This document shows positions 8,893-20,580 of a stretch of 64,000 nucleotides of DNA, one piece after another (position 1 is the stretch's first letter; every line of letters begins with the position of its first letter). The stretch is from Symsagittifera roscoffensis (Eukaryota; Xenacoelomorpha; Acoela; Convolutidae): NCBI RefSeq assembly GCF_963678635.1, contig NC_087067.1, positions 50,584,233 through 50,648,232 of the forward strand, given 5' to 3'. The translations under genes and the position numbers were made by a program. The notes below the pieces were generated by a model. The model did no database searches, was not told the origin of the DNA, and was given only the letters and a program-made list of their open reading frames with translations.

Positions 8893-11800
8893 TAATTCTA
8901 ATAATCGCCACAAAAGTAGTAAACCTAAACATCAAAGACATATTAATCAAGTACAATCTAATCCAGAAACAACATCAGACCCTCCAGGTATTGATGACAC
9001 AGTAACTGATACGTTACAACTCAATCAAATAAACTGTGGATCATCAGATTCAGAAAGCGATGCAGAAAACACTCTCTCCATCAATATGATAAAAGTCGAA
9101 AATGACTATGAACCTGTTATATATGAACAACCTTTTTCATCACACATATATGAGAATCAATCAGAACTCCTTCACAATTATTATATTGAACCCGTCCATT
9201 CCACACCGACGACACAAAAAACTAATGAAATTAACACTACAAATCAACCCAATGAGAACGAAAAAACAAAATGCTTGAATACAAATCACATCTATCAAAA
9301 CATACAAAAAGAACAACCCAAAGAAAAAATTTGGACAATACCATTTCTTTTAGAAAGTCCAAGAAGCAAAGAATTTCAACCACCAGATCTTGAAATTGAT
9401 TTTTTAATTGATTCAGGAGCAGAATCAAATATAATAAACATTCCCACATGGAATGAAATAAAAACCTTACACCCAAAGCTAACACCTCTTGAAACCTCCA
9501 GCAAACTAGCAACAGCACAAGGATCAACATTAATAAACTACGGAAAAATTCAATTATTTCTTCTCCCCACAAGAACAATGGAGCAAAACAAAATTTTAAC
9601 CAAACCATTTAAACAAATATTCCATATCACTGATATTAAACACAATATCATTGGAATACCATTTATCTCTAAATATATACCAACAATCAACATCTTGAAT
9701 AGTAAAATATTAATCAAAGATAAATATACAAAAACAAAAGACACATCCCTAACATTTTTTCAAAGATTAAATAAACAACCTTCATTCTTTTCAAAATTCT
9801 ATCCAATATATAACCAACAAAGAAAACACTTGAAACCACTATCAGGAAACATATACAATTTTTCAATAAAGCAAGTTCACCAATATGATAAAAAACAAAA
9901 CAAACAAAAATTTTATATGTCAGATTTTGAATTCAAACCTATTCATAAATTTTTCAAAATCACAATCTCATCAATAAAATATTTGAAAAACTCGAATTCA
10001 GATATTATTTCCTTACATGTATACAACAATACACCTTACCAAGTAACATTACCTTTAGGACTTTTAGGCTATTGCGAAACCAACGCTACAATATCACCAA
10101 TACACGAAAAAGCATATCGTGTAAATAATATACTCCAATTACTAGATATTTGCCAATCCACAATTCTTAATGAAGAATTATCTATAAATAGTATAATAAG
10201 TAACGAAAACAGAAATACGGATTATTTCACAAAAACCCCATATTTCAAACCTACATTCAACATAAGTAACTACACAGAGAGTCAACAGAAATTTTTAACA
10301 ATGTTTAATTTCCAACATTCACAAATAACACAAGACGAATTTGAAAAACTAGCAAAACAGCTAATTAAATATTCATCAGTCTATGCAACATCCAAATTTG
10401 ATGTTGGCAAAATCAGCTCATCACTACATCTCCCATTAAAACCAGACGCAGTTTTCAAAAAACAAAGAGCAAGTAAAGTACCAATTCACTTACACGATAA
10501 AGTGAACAGATTACTCGACATTTTAGAACAATACAACATTATATCACCAGTAAACAAAGAGGAACAACCAAAAGGCAACACATTTATCAACCCTGTTATC
10601 ATTCTAGCCAAAGGAGAATCATTAAAAATTGTTCTCGATGCTAGATACCTCAACTCACTAATAGATGAATCAAAGTGTAATTGGCCCATTGAACCAATAC
10701 AAGTTATTTTAACAAAAATAAACGGAAAATACTTTACCACCGCCGATATGAATAGTGCATATAATCAAATGCCATTAGATGAACAATCACGACGCTTAAC
10801 ACATTTTGTTATTGGAAACCAACAATACGAATTCAACCGCTTATTCTATGGAATATCCATAGGACCAGCAGCATTTTCAGCTTTTATGAGCAAAATTTTT
10901 CGACCACTAATACTCAAGAAAAATGCAATCACCTATTTAGACGATGTTTTTATGCAATCACAGACAAAAGAGGAAATGTTCAATGTTTTAGAACAATATC
11001 ACCAAATACTTCAGAACGAAAATCTGAAGGCCGCCCCCGATAAATCACACTTCTTTTTGACAAAAGTTAAATTCTTAGGACATAATATAGAAAGAAAAAC
11101 AATCACTCCATTGAAATCACGTATAGACGCTATTCAAAAACTCCAACCACCAACAAATAAAAAGAAAATCCAAGAATTCCTTGGAATGTTAAACTTTTTA
11201 AGCAAATATGTTTATAAAATGCAATTATATCTACGACCATTCTATAACATACTTAGACAACAAAATAATTTTGAATGGAATACAGAACATCAAGCACGAC
11301 TTGAAGAAATTAAAAAACTTCTAACTGAACAAATTTCAAACACAATTCCAGATTCAAATCAACCATTTTATGCAATGTGCGATGCTTCGAACTTTGGCAT
11401 CGGCGCAGCATTATTACAATCACATAATAGTACAAATAAAATGAACCTCATATCAGCAAATTCTCGATTATTCACTCAAGCAGAGCTACGACTCTCAACT
11501 CTAATGAGAGAATGTACAGCCATAATATATACACTAACAGAATATGAATTTCTGATACTTGGATCAAAACATCCCACAGTTCTATTCACAGACCATAAAC
11601 CAATCATCTTTCTCTTTACACAAAAGTCTAATCCAAACCATCGAGTTTATAGATTTCAACTCATTTTAATGAAATTCCCAAACTTACATATAGTTTGGAC
11701 CGCAGGAAAAAATCTTGCATTACCAGACACCTTAAGTCGAAATACGCCACCTGAATTACTTACACGTAAAACCACAGTCGAAATACCCAAAAACATAAAA

Positions 11801-13965
11801 TTCTACCTTGCAGAAAATGAAACATCACCCCGATTGGAATGCAAATATGCAGTAAAAACTGACGTTGAACAATCACAAATAAATAATTTACAACATTTCC
11901 CACTTTATTTAGATTGTCAAAATAATCACTATGAAGTTGATCTACTTGGAACATCAACTTTTAAACCAATCCCATATTCACAATGGATAAAAAATAACAC
12001 CCGACAAAAAAGAATAAAACAACACCCGCCTAAAAAAGACCATTTTCCACTAATTGAAAAAGAAAATTTAACTGATAAAATAAACTTATCAGGACCACAA
12101 ACAAACGATTCAAAATACACAATAAATCAAGTTTTTGACCTCCATGACCCACTTGACACAATACCCTTATCTAAATTAGAAATTGAAAACATTTTTCTCC
12201 CCCCAACAGAAACAATTACAATTTCAACACTGAAACAATATCAAAACCTTGACCCAGTAATTCGACAACTGAAATCATGGCACAAATATAAAACTAAACC
12301 TATCAAAGCAGATTCAACTATTCTAGGAAACAAAACACTCCTCCGATATTTTCGAAAATTCAATAATACAACAATTAACGAAAACACAGACCTTCTAGAA
12401 TACAAACTAAATGAATCTACAGTTCCCTGTCTCCCTTTAAGTATGATTCTTATAGCTTTTAATATTTCACATACACAAAATATTAAAGGACACTCTGGAT
12501 CAGAAAAAACATATTCAAATTTTATACAAAATTTTTACTTCCCAAATGCACCAATTTGGATAAAAGTACTATGCAATGATTGTATAGTATGTCAACTAAA
12601 TAAACCTTACCCAAATCAAAAACAAATAGCACAAAAACAAGATTTTAAAGGACAAAGTTTGTACTTTAATCATCGTATCTCATTTGATACTAAAGGACCA
12701 ATTTCACCCTCATCAGAAGGAAACTCCTACATTATGGTAATTGTTGACGCATTTACACATTATGTAGCACTTAACCCAGTACCACATTGTAACGCTTATT
12801 ACGCTTACACAACACTCTATGAACACTGGATAGCAAAATTCGGACTACCAGAAATTTTAGTTACAGACAACGGTACAGAATTCATAAATAATGAAATCAT
12901 CACACTATGTCATTTATATAACATTAAACACAAACCACGTACATCTCACGCACCTTGGACAAACGGCTTAGTCGAAGGTATGAACCGTTCATTACAAGAA
13001 TATCTCAGATGTATCATCAATGGAAATGATACAAGATATACCGAATGGTCAGCAGATGTAAAACTATTTCCCTTAGCATATAATTCACAAATCACGACAA
13101 CTTTAGGAATGTCACCATATGAAATGGTTTTTAACCAAAAGCCACGCAAACCAATAATGTTTACAGCAAACTCTCATAAAAACGCACAAGGTTATTGTCA
13201 ACCAAATAAAGACTCAATTTGTTATAACCTACCATTACATACACACGATGAAGATCATTTTCATCACCCACAAATTCTTAAATTAGCCTCCGGTACACAC
13301 ACCGAATGGATTTTAAACAGAGATAAAAAACACAATGAAATTTACCAAAAGGTAACAAAAAAGTTGTTACAAAGGCAAAATATTAATGAACAAATAAATT
13401 CACGCTTTACACCAGCCTCCGATTTAAAAATTGGAACATTTGTTTTAATACCCAATTTTAACACTCAAAAAGGAATTTCAAAAAGTTACAACCCCTTCGT
13501 AAAGGACCATACCAAATAATTGCAAAACCCACTGATGTCACATATAAAATCACCGACTCAGATAAAAAAGAAATCGTTCAACACCGAAATAACCTATTAC
13601 CTTATTATCCAAAAGAATACGCACTCCGCGAACTAACTCAATTAAATTCTTTTACAGGTTTAAAAGTTATTCAAAATGACCCACATACGGACAACATAAC
13701 AAAGGAACAAAATGATATTCACCTCGGAAATCAAAATACAAAATCAAACACCACAAAAAACAATACAAAAAATCTCGATCAAAATACATCTCAAAAAGAA
13801 AGAAAAAATAGAAAAATGACAGAACAAATAATACCCCAAGAACAAATCGACAAATCAGAACATAGAGAGTCTTCACTACTTAGAAATCAACCACGTAAAA
13901 ATTATAAAGTATTCATCCCACAATCTAAAATATTAAAGAAAGTTGAATTTCAAAAACAACCTTAA
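8591..13965 (+). CDS. pol: Pol region: protease, reverse transcriptase, RNase H, integrase
   Basis: Counting from 8,591, the aspartic protease has DSGA at 274-277. The RT has FTTADMNSAYNQMPL, a YGISIGPAAF block and the active site YLDD at 782-785. RNase H has CDASNFGIGAAL with D931. Integrase has an H-X6-H and C-X2-C zinc site from H1294, then the catalytic triad D1366, D1426 and E1462, the last two 35 residues apart. A GPY-type motif lies near the integrase end. The order protease-RT-RNase H-integrase is that of Ty3/gypsy. A long linker of about 200 residues between RNase H and integrase is unusual. The region looks nearly whole, with about one break. The start is uncertain because expression is expected through Gag-Pol frameshifting. 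Confidence 0.93.
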
Positions 13966-14558
13966 TTCTACATTTAATAATCTTTGCACCTCTGAAACAT
14001 TTTACACTTTCAATTTTCAAGATAACATGCTGACAAACACGCAGCGATTCTAGTTCAAAATTAGCCAATAGGATTCATCCAATCCGTCACCTTCTATAAC
14101 TTTAACACAAACCAACTAGACGAAAAATATTAAACTCCAGGCATATCTATAACTATAACTCTACGACCTCCAGGTCAAAAATAAGCAAACCACTCCAACT
14201 TGACAACTAAAATAAATATCACCATAATATCATAACCCTCCCTTATCTAATAAACCAAAGATCAACAATATTTCCCCAACTCAGACCTGAAATATCCCCC
14301 AAACAAATATGTTAAATTAGCCTAAAGTAAAAGAACGACCATTTTATTTAGCCTAAAATATAAAAATCTCAAAAATACCCCAGATCATTTGACAAATGAA
14401 AATAAAGACAAAGAAGACCTCCCGATCACCATAAAAATTGCCCCCAACAATTTTTTACAAAACTCAACCCACTTGTCAAAAAACTAATAAATAATCCGAC
14501 CACATTTGAAAATTGCCCCAAACAACAAAAAATATTCGATCACGAAGTCATTTCTTAA
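13966..14558 (+). other. Non-coding gap between pol and the accessory frames
   Basis: About 590 bases are A/C-rich with many stops in all plus-strand frames. The word AAAATTGCCCC occurs at least twice. Nothing gene-like is seen. It could hold splice signals for downstream frames, but I cannot single any out with confidence. Confidence 0.4.
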
Positions 14559-14774
14559 ATGCTCTTCTATCAAACAGTCACTAAAATTATCACAAACCTC
14601 AAACAATTTTTTACGATACTTGAAACTTTCATAATATTTCTTTTTGATATCCTTGAATCTTTTCTAATACTCTTAATCATTTTTTGTAATATTTTTTTAA
14701 TTTTCTACACTATATTCGAACTATTTCTCCAACTTTCAAAAACCCTTGATTATATCCACAGGTACGATTTATAA
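14559..14774 (+). CDS. Short hydrophobic accessory frame A
   Basis: A 71-residue frame starting MLFYQTVTKI. Residues 17-61 are almost wholly Phe, Leu and Ile, enough for one long or two short membrane spans. The frame lies on the A-rich sense strand, where most frames are hydrophilic, so the hydrophobicity is not a by-product of base bias. It is followed 11 bases later by a second membrane frame. No family recognised. A viroporin-like role is only a thought. Confidence 0.45.
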   Translation: MLFYQTVTKIITNLKQFFTILETFIIFLFDILESFLILLIIFCNIFLIFYTIFELFLQLSKTLDYIHRYDL

Positions 14775-14785
14775 AACTTGTCTAA

Positions 14786-14962
14786 ATGATACCAACTATT
14801 TTCAGTAGAACTGATATTTTTCCACTATTTGTAATTTTCATAACATTTCTATCATCCCTCATTTTGACCATATGCAAATGTATAAAGAAAGCAATCATCA
14901 CATTCGCTCTAGCAACAATCCTCCTAATTCTTTTCTTAGAAGAATACTATAATAAACATTAA
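14786..14962 (+). CDS. Short hydrophobic accessory frame B
   Basis: A 58-residue frame, start MIPTIFSRTD and end EEYYNKH. Two hydrophobic stretches (about 11-29 and 36-51) are separated by a short CKCIKK loop, giving a predicted two-span membrane hairpin. It is 11 bases downstream of frame A, and the next open region begins about 25 bases after its stop. The tight packing with hydrophobic frame A suggests a coding cluster rather than chance. No homologue recognised. Confidence 0.45.
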   Translation: MIPTIFSRTDIFPLFVIFITFLSSLILTICKCIKKAIITFALATILLILFLEEYYNKH

Positions 14963-14985
14963 CTTTTTCACTAAAAGAATAGACC

Positions 14986-16080
14986 AAAAAGCTATCAAAA
15001 ATTGCTACCCAAAAGTCACAAAGTCAGTCTTCACCGACATCATCCCAAGATAACCCAACAACACCTTCAACTACCCATAATCCTCAAACATCTACACGAA
15101 TTTCCTTTCAAGATAACCCATACACTTTTGAAGAACGACACGCTCGTTTATCAGAACCACTAGAACCAGTTCAACGACAAGCACCTCTAAGCGAACCAAC
15201 ATATAACTTATACCCAACACTACCACAAGAATTAAGTAGAATAAGAAATCCTAGTCAAAACCAAAATACAGTCGAAATAAATAGACAAATTATACATCCT
15301 CGACGAAACAGAAATTTTCAAACTCCCCGAGTTCATTTTGACATACCTCAATCCCCATCACAAAACACTCCAGAAAACCCCATTGGTACATTACCAGAAA
15401 CCCCTACGCTTCTTTCACAACGTAGCACCTCAAGCCTACCATCAGATTACTTAGGTTCAACACCAACATCTGAACAAATACGTGAAAATCCCTTTAACCC
15501 CCCAAACCAGGCATCACGACTACCATATTGGACAACACATTCATTTACACAAGGTGAATTAAATTTAGTCAATGATCCAATAGATATTTCTACGGATACA
15601 ACAACATCCTCATCACTACCAGAAACATTATCACTACCATCAACACCATCAATAAGCCAGATTTCACCACCACCTTTTAACTTAAATTTTCCAAATAATC
15701 TCGACGCCAGATATCGAGAACAATCATCAACAAATATCCCTTTAAGACTAGATTGGAATACATTTACAGCCCCTCCACCATTATTTGGACAACATCTAGA
15801 AAGTAATCGCCTTCACAACTGGGCACTTAATAGATTACAATACCGACAAGACATTCACGACGATATCCGTGATCACAATATCCAAATACTCCAACAAAAC
15901 AGTTTACAATTAAAGTTTGAAATCACAGTTAAATTAAACAACATTACTCAACATCCCTACCCATTAAACCCACCAAACATAACAGCCCAATCACTACCAC
16001 CACCATTTATAACCACTGAAGTAATATATAAATACGACAGATATACCAAAAAGACAATTGGTTTACATCACATTTTATAA
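14986..16080 (+). CDS. Accessory frame C, Pro/Ser/Thr-rich, no methionine
   Basis: The region stays open for 364 codons without a single Met. Its first two thirds are rich in Ser, Pro, Thr and Gln, for example SPSQNTPENPIGTLPETP. The last third looks folded, with RLDWNTFTAPPPLFGQHLES and a Tyr/Lys-containing end. Codon and base use match gag. A pyrimidine stretch and AG (about 14,961-14,978) lie just upstream, so the likely route to translation is splicing from an upstream start, as LTR elements with env often do. It may encode a matrix-like or N-terminal Env segment. Function unknown. Confidence 0.5.
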   Translation, partial: KKLSKIATQKSQSQSSPTSSQDNPTTPSTTHNPQTSTRISFQDNPYTFEERHARLSEPLEPVQRQAPLSEPTYNLYPTLPQELSRIRNPSQNQNTVEINRQIIHPRRNRNFQTPRVHFDIPQSPSQNTPENPIGTLPETPTLLSQRSTSSLPSDYLGSTPTSEQIRENPFNPPNQASRLPYWTTHSFTQGELNLVNDPIDISTDTTTSSSLPETLSLPSTPSISQISPPPFNLNFPNNLDARYREQSSTNIPLRLDWNTFTAPPPLFGQHLESNRLHNWALNRLQYRQDIHDDIRDHNIQILQQNSLQLKFEITVKLNNITQHPYPLNPPNITAQSLPPPFITTEVIYKYDRYTKKTIGLHHIL

Positions 16081-16104
16081 CCCATACTCAGGATTATCAT
16101 ACAC

Positions 16105-18696
16105 ATGTATATTCTAAAATTATTAATTTTTCTCCAACTCCTTTTTCTAGTAATCTCAAATCAAAACATAAACCCTTCTCCCCGCACAGGACCCCAAGAT
16201 TTATTAGTAAAACATTACGATTGTGAAGAAAACGAACAAAAAACACTACACAAGTATGCAATAAATCAAGTATCACAGTGCGAAACAGAACCCCAAGCCA
16301 TAGAAACTACAAATGTAATAGCAACACTTTATTCAAAAGCCCGAGCAACTACATTTATAGGATATCAATTCACAGCAACATTTTCTGAAAAGAAAGTACA
16401 TTGTTCACAAGTCTCAAACGGAAATAAAAACCGACTTGACCATGAATCATTCTACCAGAGTAATATAGAACGACTTTTACATCTCAATCCCGAAGATTGT
16501 AAAAACGAGTTACTCCGACTAAACATCACAAAAAATAAAAACACAGATAGAAATTTAGTATATTTCCAAGTTTTTTCAGATTCTGTACATCAAGCAGAAC
16601 TTGAAAGATATCAAGGACATGTAAAATTAGATGAAAAATACCCATACAACGGCGCACACGGACGATTAACCTATGACATGCACGATAAACACTGGATACC
16701 ACACATTGGTATAAATGACCCATCAAACTGCAAAGCAGACACAAAAAATAAAGGATACCAAGAAATAATGTTTTTCGATTGGAAAATACAACTCGAAAAA
16801 ATACAACTCACACGAGATTTATCAGACAACACAATGATTTATCAAGGAATTAGATTACCTTGTAAAAACGACCAAGGTTATTGCGACCCTACAACCAGAA
16901 CACAAGCAACAATTGTTTGGTTCCCCGAAGACACATGTACAACATTTCAAGTAGCAAAAATACACGCTCGTATGATAAAATTTCACGAAAAATATTTTAT
17001 ACAATCAATACCATATGAACAAGTAAATCCATTACGAAAAATAAGTTCTAATTTTGGAAACATTCATAATATAGAAAATAAATTAACACGTTTTCAAATA
17101 TATCAAGAAACAGAACTTGCATGTAAATACAGAAACCCACTTCACAAAACACAATACTCTGAAATATTAGTTGAATACGAAAACGGATTCGACATGACCA
17201 CTGGAAAAATAAAAGTCGACCCATACGCCACAAGTCATCCCCTAAACGAAGGAACATCATATATACCAGTTAATTTTCAAAAGAATACAGGTCAACCTGG
17301 TGGACATTTAAAGCCCCAAGACGATCAAAGCACACGTTTACAAGAACTATCACTAATGAATAGTACATATTTTGGTAATATCCACTATGATATTCACTTA
17401 GATATGAAACTAGACTACACGATTAGCCGAATTTTTCAAGAAATGTCACTCTCCGAATTAGAAACATTACACCAACTATGCGAATTAGAAAGAACACAAA
17501 TATTACAATCACTTGCACTAGCAGTATTAAAAATACCCTACGCAGGATATTTACTATCAGGAAATAGATCAAATTTTTTAGACTATGAAGGACTAAAAAA
17601 GTATCACCACTATACCTTTTTGAAGATAAACGATGCTATAAAAGAATCCCTATCTTTTATAAGAATAAAGTACATTTCGTTGACACACTTTCACGAAGAA
17701 CCTATTTCTGGGATACCGCAGTTCCATGTGGATCAAAAAATAGCCACAACGTAGTACAACTAAACCCTGATGAAGATAAATATTACCTTCTCACCCCATA
17801 TCCCACATTAATGCAATCACTCAAAAAATTTTCACCAGAAAGCATTCGCGCTATCGCTCGAAACCCAAATATAGACTTACAATCAATAGGAATATACTCA
17901 AAATCAGATATTCAACATCACATTAGAACACAACAATTCCAGGAATTATTAACACAAATGGACACAATACAAAGACAATCAATTGACCAAAACTTACGCA
18001 AACTTGCCGAAACCGCAGGATTTGCAGACATCTATACGCAAGACTATAGCGGATATTTTAAGGACATTAAAGATTATATATATCTAAACGGTGAAAAAAA
18101 AACCGTCCCCAAAATATATCACCTATCAATATTTTTAGCTTTGTTACACTTAAGAATGAAATTCTTGATTTTCTAGGATGGCCCTACTACATCTTAGAAA
18201 AACTGACTATTTTATACGCAATGTTTAACTTTATTGGATTTCTTTTTTCACTCTTAAAAGGAATCTATAACACATGTGCTATACACACACAAGTCAATAG
18301 ACAAGCAAGTGTAGCACGCATACTATTTGCAGGATTTTTTGGAATATTTTCTACATCTATAAACAAAATTCTTTTAGACGCACAAATAAAAGAATATAAC
18401 ACAAAAATAGCAACAAGACAGAACACATACGACGAAGAACATAACAATGCAGACACAACACCAACAGCACCACAGTTACCACCCCTACCACATAACCATC
18501 CATTATCCCTAGTCCACGTAATTTTCGAAATTTAGCCATAACACATAATAATTTTAGACCAACCATATCACAAAGTCCCATCCAACATATAATGCCACAC
18601 CACTCACAAGATGAAAATACTTATGAACAAATTATAGAACAACCCCATACCACCGCTTTTCAGTCTCAAAATAATAATTTTTTTAGCCCACGATGA
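16105..18696 (+). CDS. env: Envelope-like glycoprotein region
   Basis: It opens with a clear signal peptide (MYILKLLIFLQLLFLVIS) and continues with a Cys-rich ectodomain, including CEENE, CETEP, CKNELL and CKNDQGYC, and N-glycosylation sites such as NIT. Further on are AGYLLSGNRSNFL and, near the end, membrane-like stretches with LFAGFFGIFS. The position after pol, the secretion signal and the late membrane spans are what an Env needs. From memory the central and C-terminal motifs recall glycoproteins of chuvirus-type negative-strand viruses. I could not test this. The region is not continuously open (about two breaks), so this copy is probably not functional. Its end overlaps the start of the 602-residue frame by four bases. 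Confidence 0.65.
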
Positions 18697-20501
18697 GCCG
18701 ACAACTTGGATCCCTACACCGATCAAATTCCCACCCAACCAACCTCACCACTCCAATCCCAATGATACCACTTTTTGCTTTTCCGCCAACCGATTTCCCA
18801 TCCAGTAATGTAACATCCGGCATGAATTCCGATACTAATTCACACATCTCAGTTTTATACTCCATCTCACAACTCAATAACCCGAATATTGAAACCCCCG
18901 ATGAATTTGCCGACTCTGAACCATCTCCATCAAATAATTTTCACACCAATTCCTTAAATTTTTCCCAACCCCCTTTTCAACCCATACTACCAAATAACCC
19001 TGACCCAACCAATTCTACACCCTCTTATGCTTCCCAAGTCACTCCAACCTACTCCTCACTTCACTCAGACCAATCATCTCATTCTCCAGACACCCCCCGA
19101 ATCTCCCCAGAACTAGATAATTTCATTACCCTACAACAACAACCCTATCACCTTGACACCCCAACCAACAACCAAATCTCATCCACAATAGATTCATCCA
19201 ACCCTCCTACCCCTACACCCTCTTCAATTTATACTGAATCATTAGCACCATCATCCACAACTACTGAATCTTCACTCAGCACTAATAGAGCTTACCGCAC
19301 TTTTAAAAGGAAGTTCCCCAACCATCCTTTCCCAGCGAAACCAGGAACAGCCCGTGAATATATCAACCATCCACAACACACTAACACAAAAGAATTTTTA
19401 GCTATCACCTTACCCTCATTTCCACAATACACCTTAAACACCCCTCATGACACTAACGAGACACGTAGTTTTGTAGATGAACATGTTTTAATGCCTACAC
19501 TTCATTGGAAAACATATTATCATTTTACAAATCCCCTTTGCTTACCTTTATCTAACACTCATATCGATATAGAACGAAATAAGGACATGCTATTTCGACT
19601 CACTACACCACTAACACCTAGACAATTTACTTACATTGGATACAAAAAATCACTAAAAACACACACTGCACCCCGAGCTAATGAATATATACTAGAATAT
19701 TACGATCATAACATCATCAGAACTAACCAAGATCAATTCTTAGACGACGATCGCTTCGCTAACCCACAAATCACCGAGAAATTTTTCATTAAAACACCAT
19801 ATGTATTTACACTAAATATCTTCGATCGCAAGTTTGACCACATTATTTCAGAAGCACTAACAGACACGCAAGCCTACGAAAGTTTTAAAGAACGCTTCCA
19901 ATTATTTTCACTAACCTTTCATTTCCTCGCACCACATGAAAGAGATTTGCACTGCTCACACGATATTATGTTGCGCACTAAGCAAACACACACATATACT
20001 TATTATCGTTTCATCCAAAATCACTTTGACCTACACACTCCCTCCAGACAACCACACCATCGTTTTCAATTCATCAATTCCAAATACACCTCACCATTCT
20101 TTCTTAACTTCACATATTGCATTAAAGATACTAACCTTCATGGTATTCTTCGAAATTATGATCCCATAACCCAAATGTATATCTTTTGTCCCATCACCAA
20201 GACCTTCAACGCAGAAGAATCCCGACCCTTCCTCATCCCACACGAGTTTGTACAACCTATAGAAATCCCCATTTTAGAATTCATCCATAACACTAAATTC
20301 AACCACAAATTATATAATCTAATCCAAAACACACCTTATGAATTTGCAGTTGGCACTGAAGAACTAACCACCATTAAGGCACTTCAATTGCTTTGGCCAC
20401 TGCTTCAAACTAAAAATATCATCCGCATCTTAGCCAAATTACTAACAACTTCAGATCTCATCCACGACATCTTCCCCCACGGTTTCTTCCCCGACGACTA
20501 A
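18693..20501 (+). CDS. Accessory frame D, 602 residues, unknown function
   Basis: The start is MSRQLGSLHRSN. Residues 1-198 are rich in Ser, Thr, Pro and Asn and probably disordered. A basic patch (YRTFKRKF, about 201-208) leads into a 400-residue folded-looking part rich in Tyr, Phe and His, ending DIFPHGFFPDD. No signal peptide or membrane span is evident, so a cytoplasmic or nuclear protein is likely. It is preceded by the env-like region with an ATGA overlap and followed after three bases by a splice donor. It is intact over 1.8 kb and shares the A-rich, G-poor composition of gag. I recognise no motif. It could be a captured gene or a regulator like those of complex retroviruses. Confidence 0.7.
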   Translation: MSRQLGSLHRSNSHPTNLTTPIPMIPLFAFPPTDFPSSNVTSGMNSDTNSHISVLYSISQLNNPNIETPDEFADSEPSPSNNFHTNSLNFSQPPFQPILPNNPDPTNSTPSYASQVTPTYSSLHSDQSSHSPDTPRISPELDNFITLQQQPYHLDTPTNNQISSTIDSSNPPTPTPSSIYTESLAPSSTTTESSLSTNRAYRTFKRKFPNHPFPAKPGTAREYINHPQHTNTKEFLAITLPSFPQYTLNTPHDTNETRSFVDEHVLMPTLHWKTYYHFTNPLCLPLSNTHIDIERNKDMLFRLTTPLTPRQFTYIGYKKSLKTHTAPRANEYILEYYDHNIIRTNQDQFLDDDRFANPQITEKFFIKTPYVFTLNIFDRKFDHIISEALTDTQAYESFKERFQLFSLTFHFLAPHERDLHCSHDIMLRTKQTHTYTYYRFIQNHFDLHTPSRQPHHRFQFINSKYTSPFFLNFTYCIKDTNLHGILRNYDPITQMYIFCPITKTFNAEESRPFLIPHEFVQPIEIPILEFIHNTKFNHKLYNLIQNTPYEFAVGTEELTTIKALQLLWPLLQTKNIIRILAKLLTTSDLIHDIFPHGFFPDD

Positions 20502-20504
20502 CAG

Positions 20505-20580
20505 GTAAGTATGAATTATACATATTACTAACTAATTTAAATATTAGAAACTCACCATTCTTTATCCATGTTTTCTTTAG
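20505..20580 (+). other. 76-bp intron-like segment after frame D
   Basis: The donor CAG|GTAAGT starts three bases after the frame D stop. A perfect branch-point word TACTAAC is at 20,526-20,532, and the acceptor TTTTCTTTAG ends at 20,580. All three signals match spliceosomal consensus. It lies in the 3' untranslated part of the element, so splicing would not change any protein. It might mark spliced RNA, or the donor may join to elsewhere. Confidence 0.55.
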
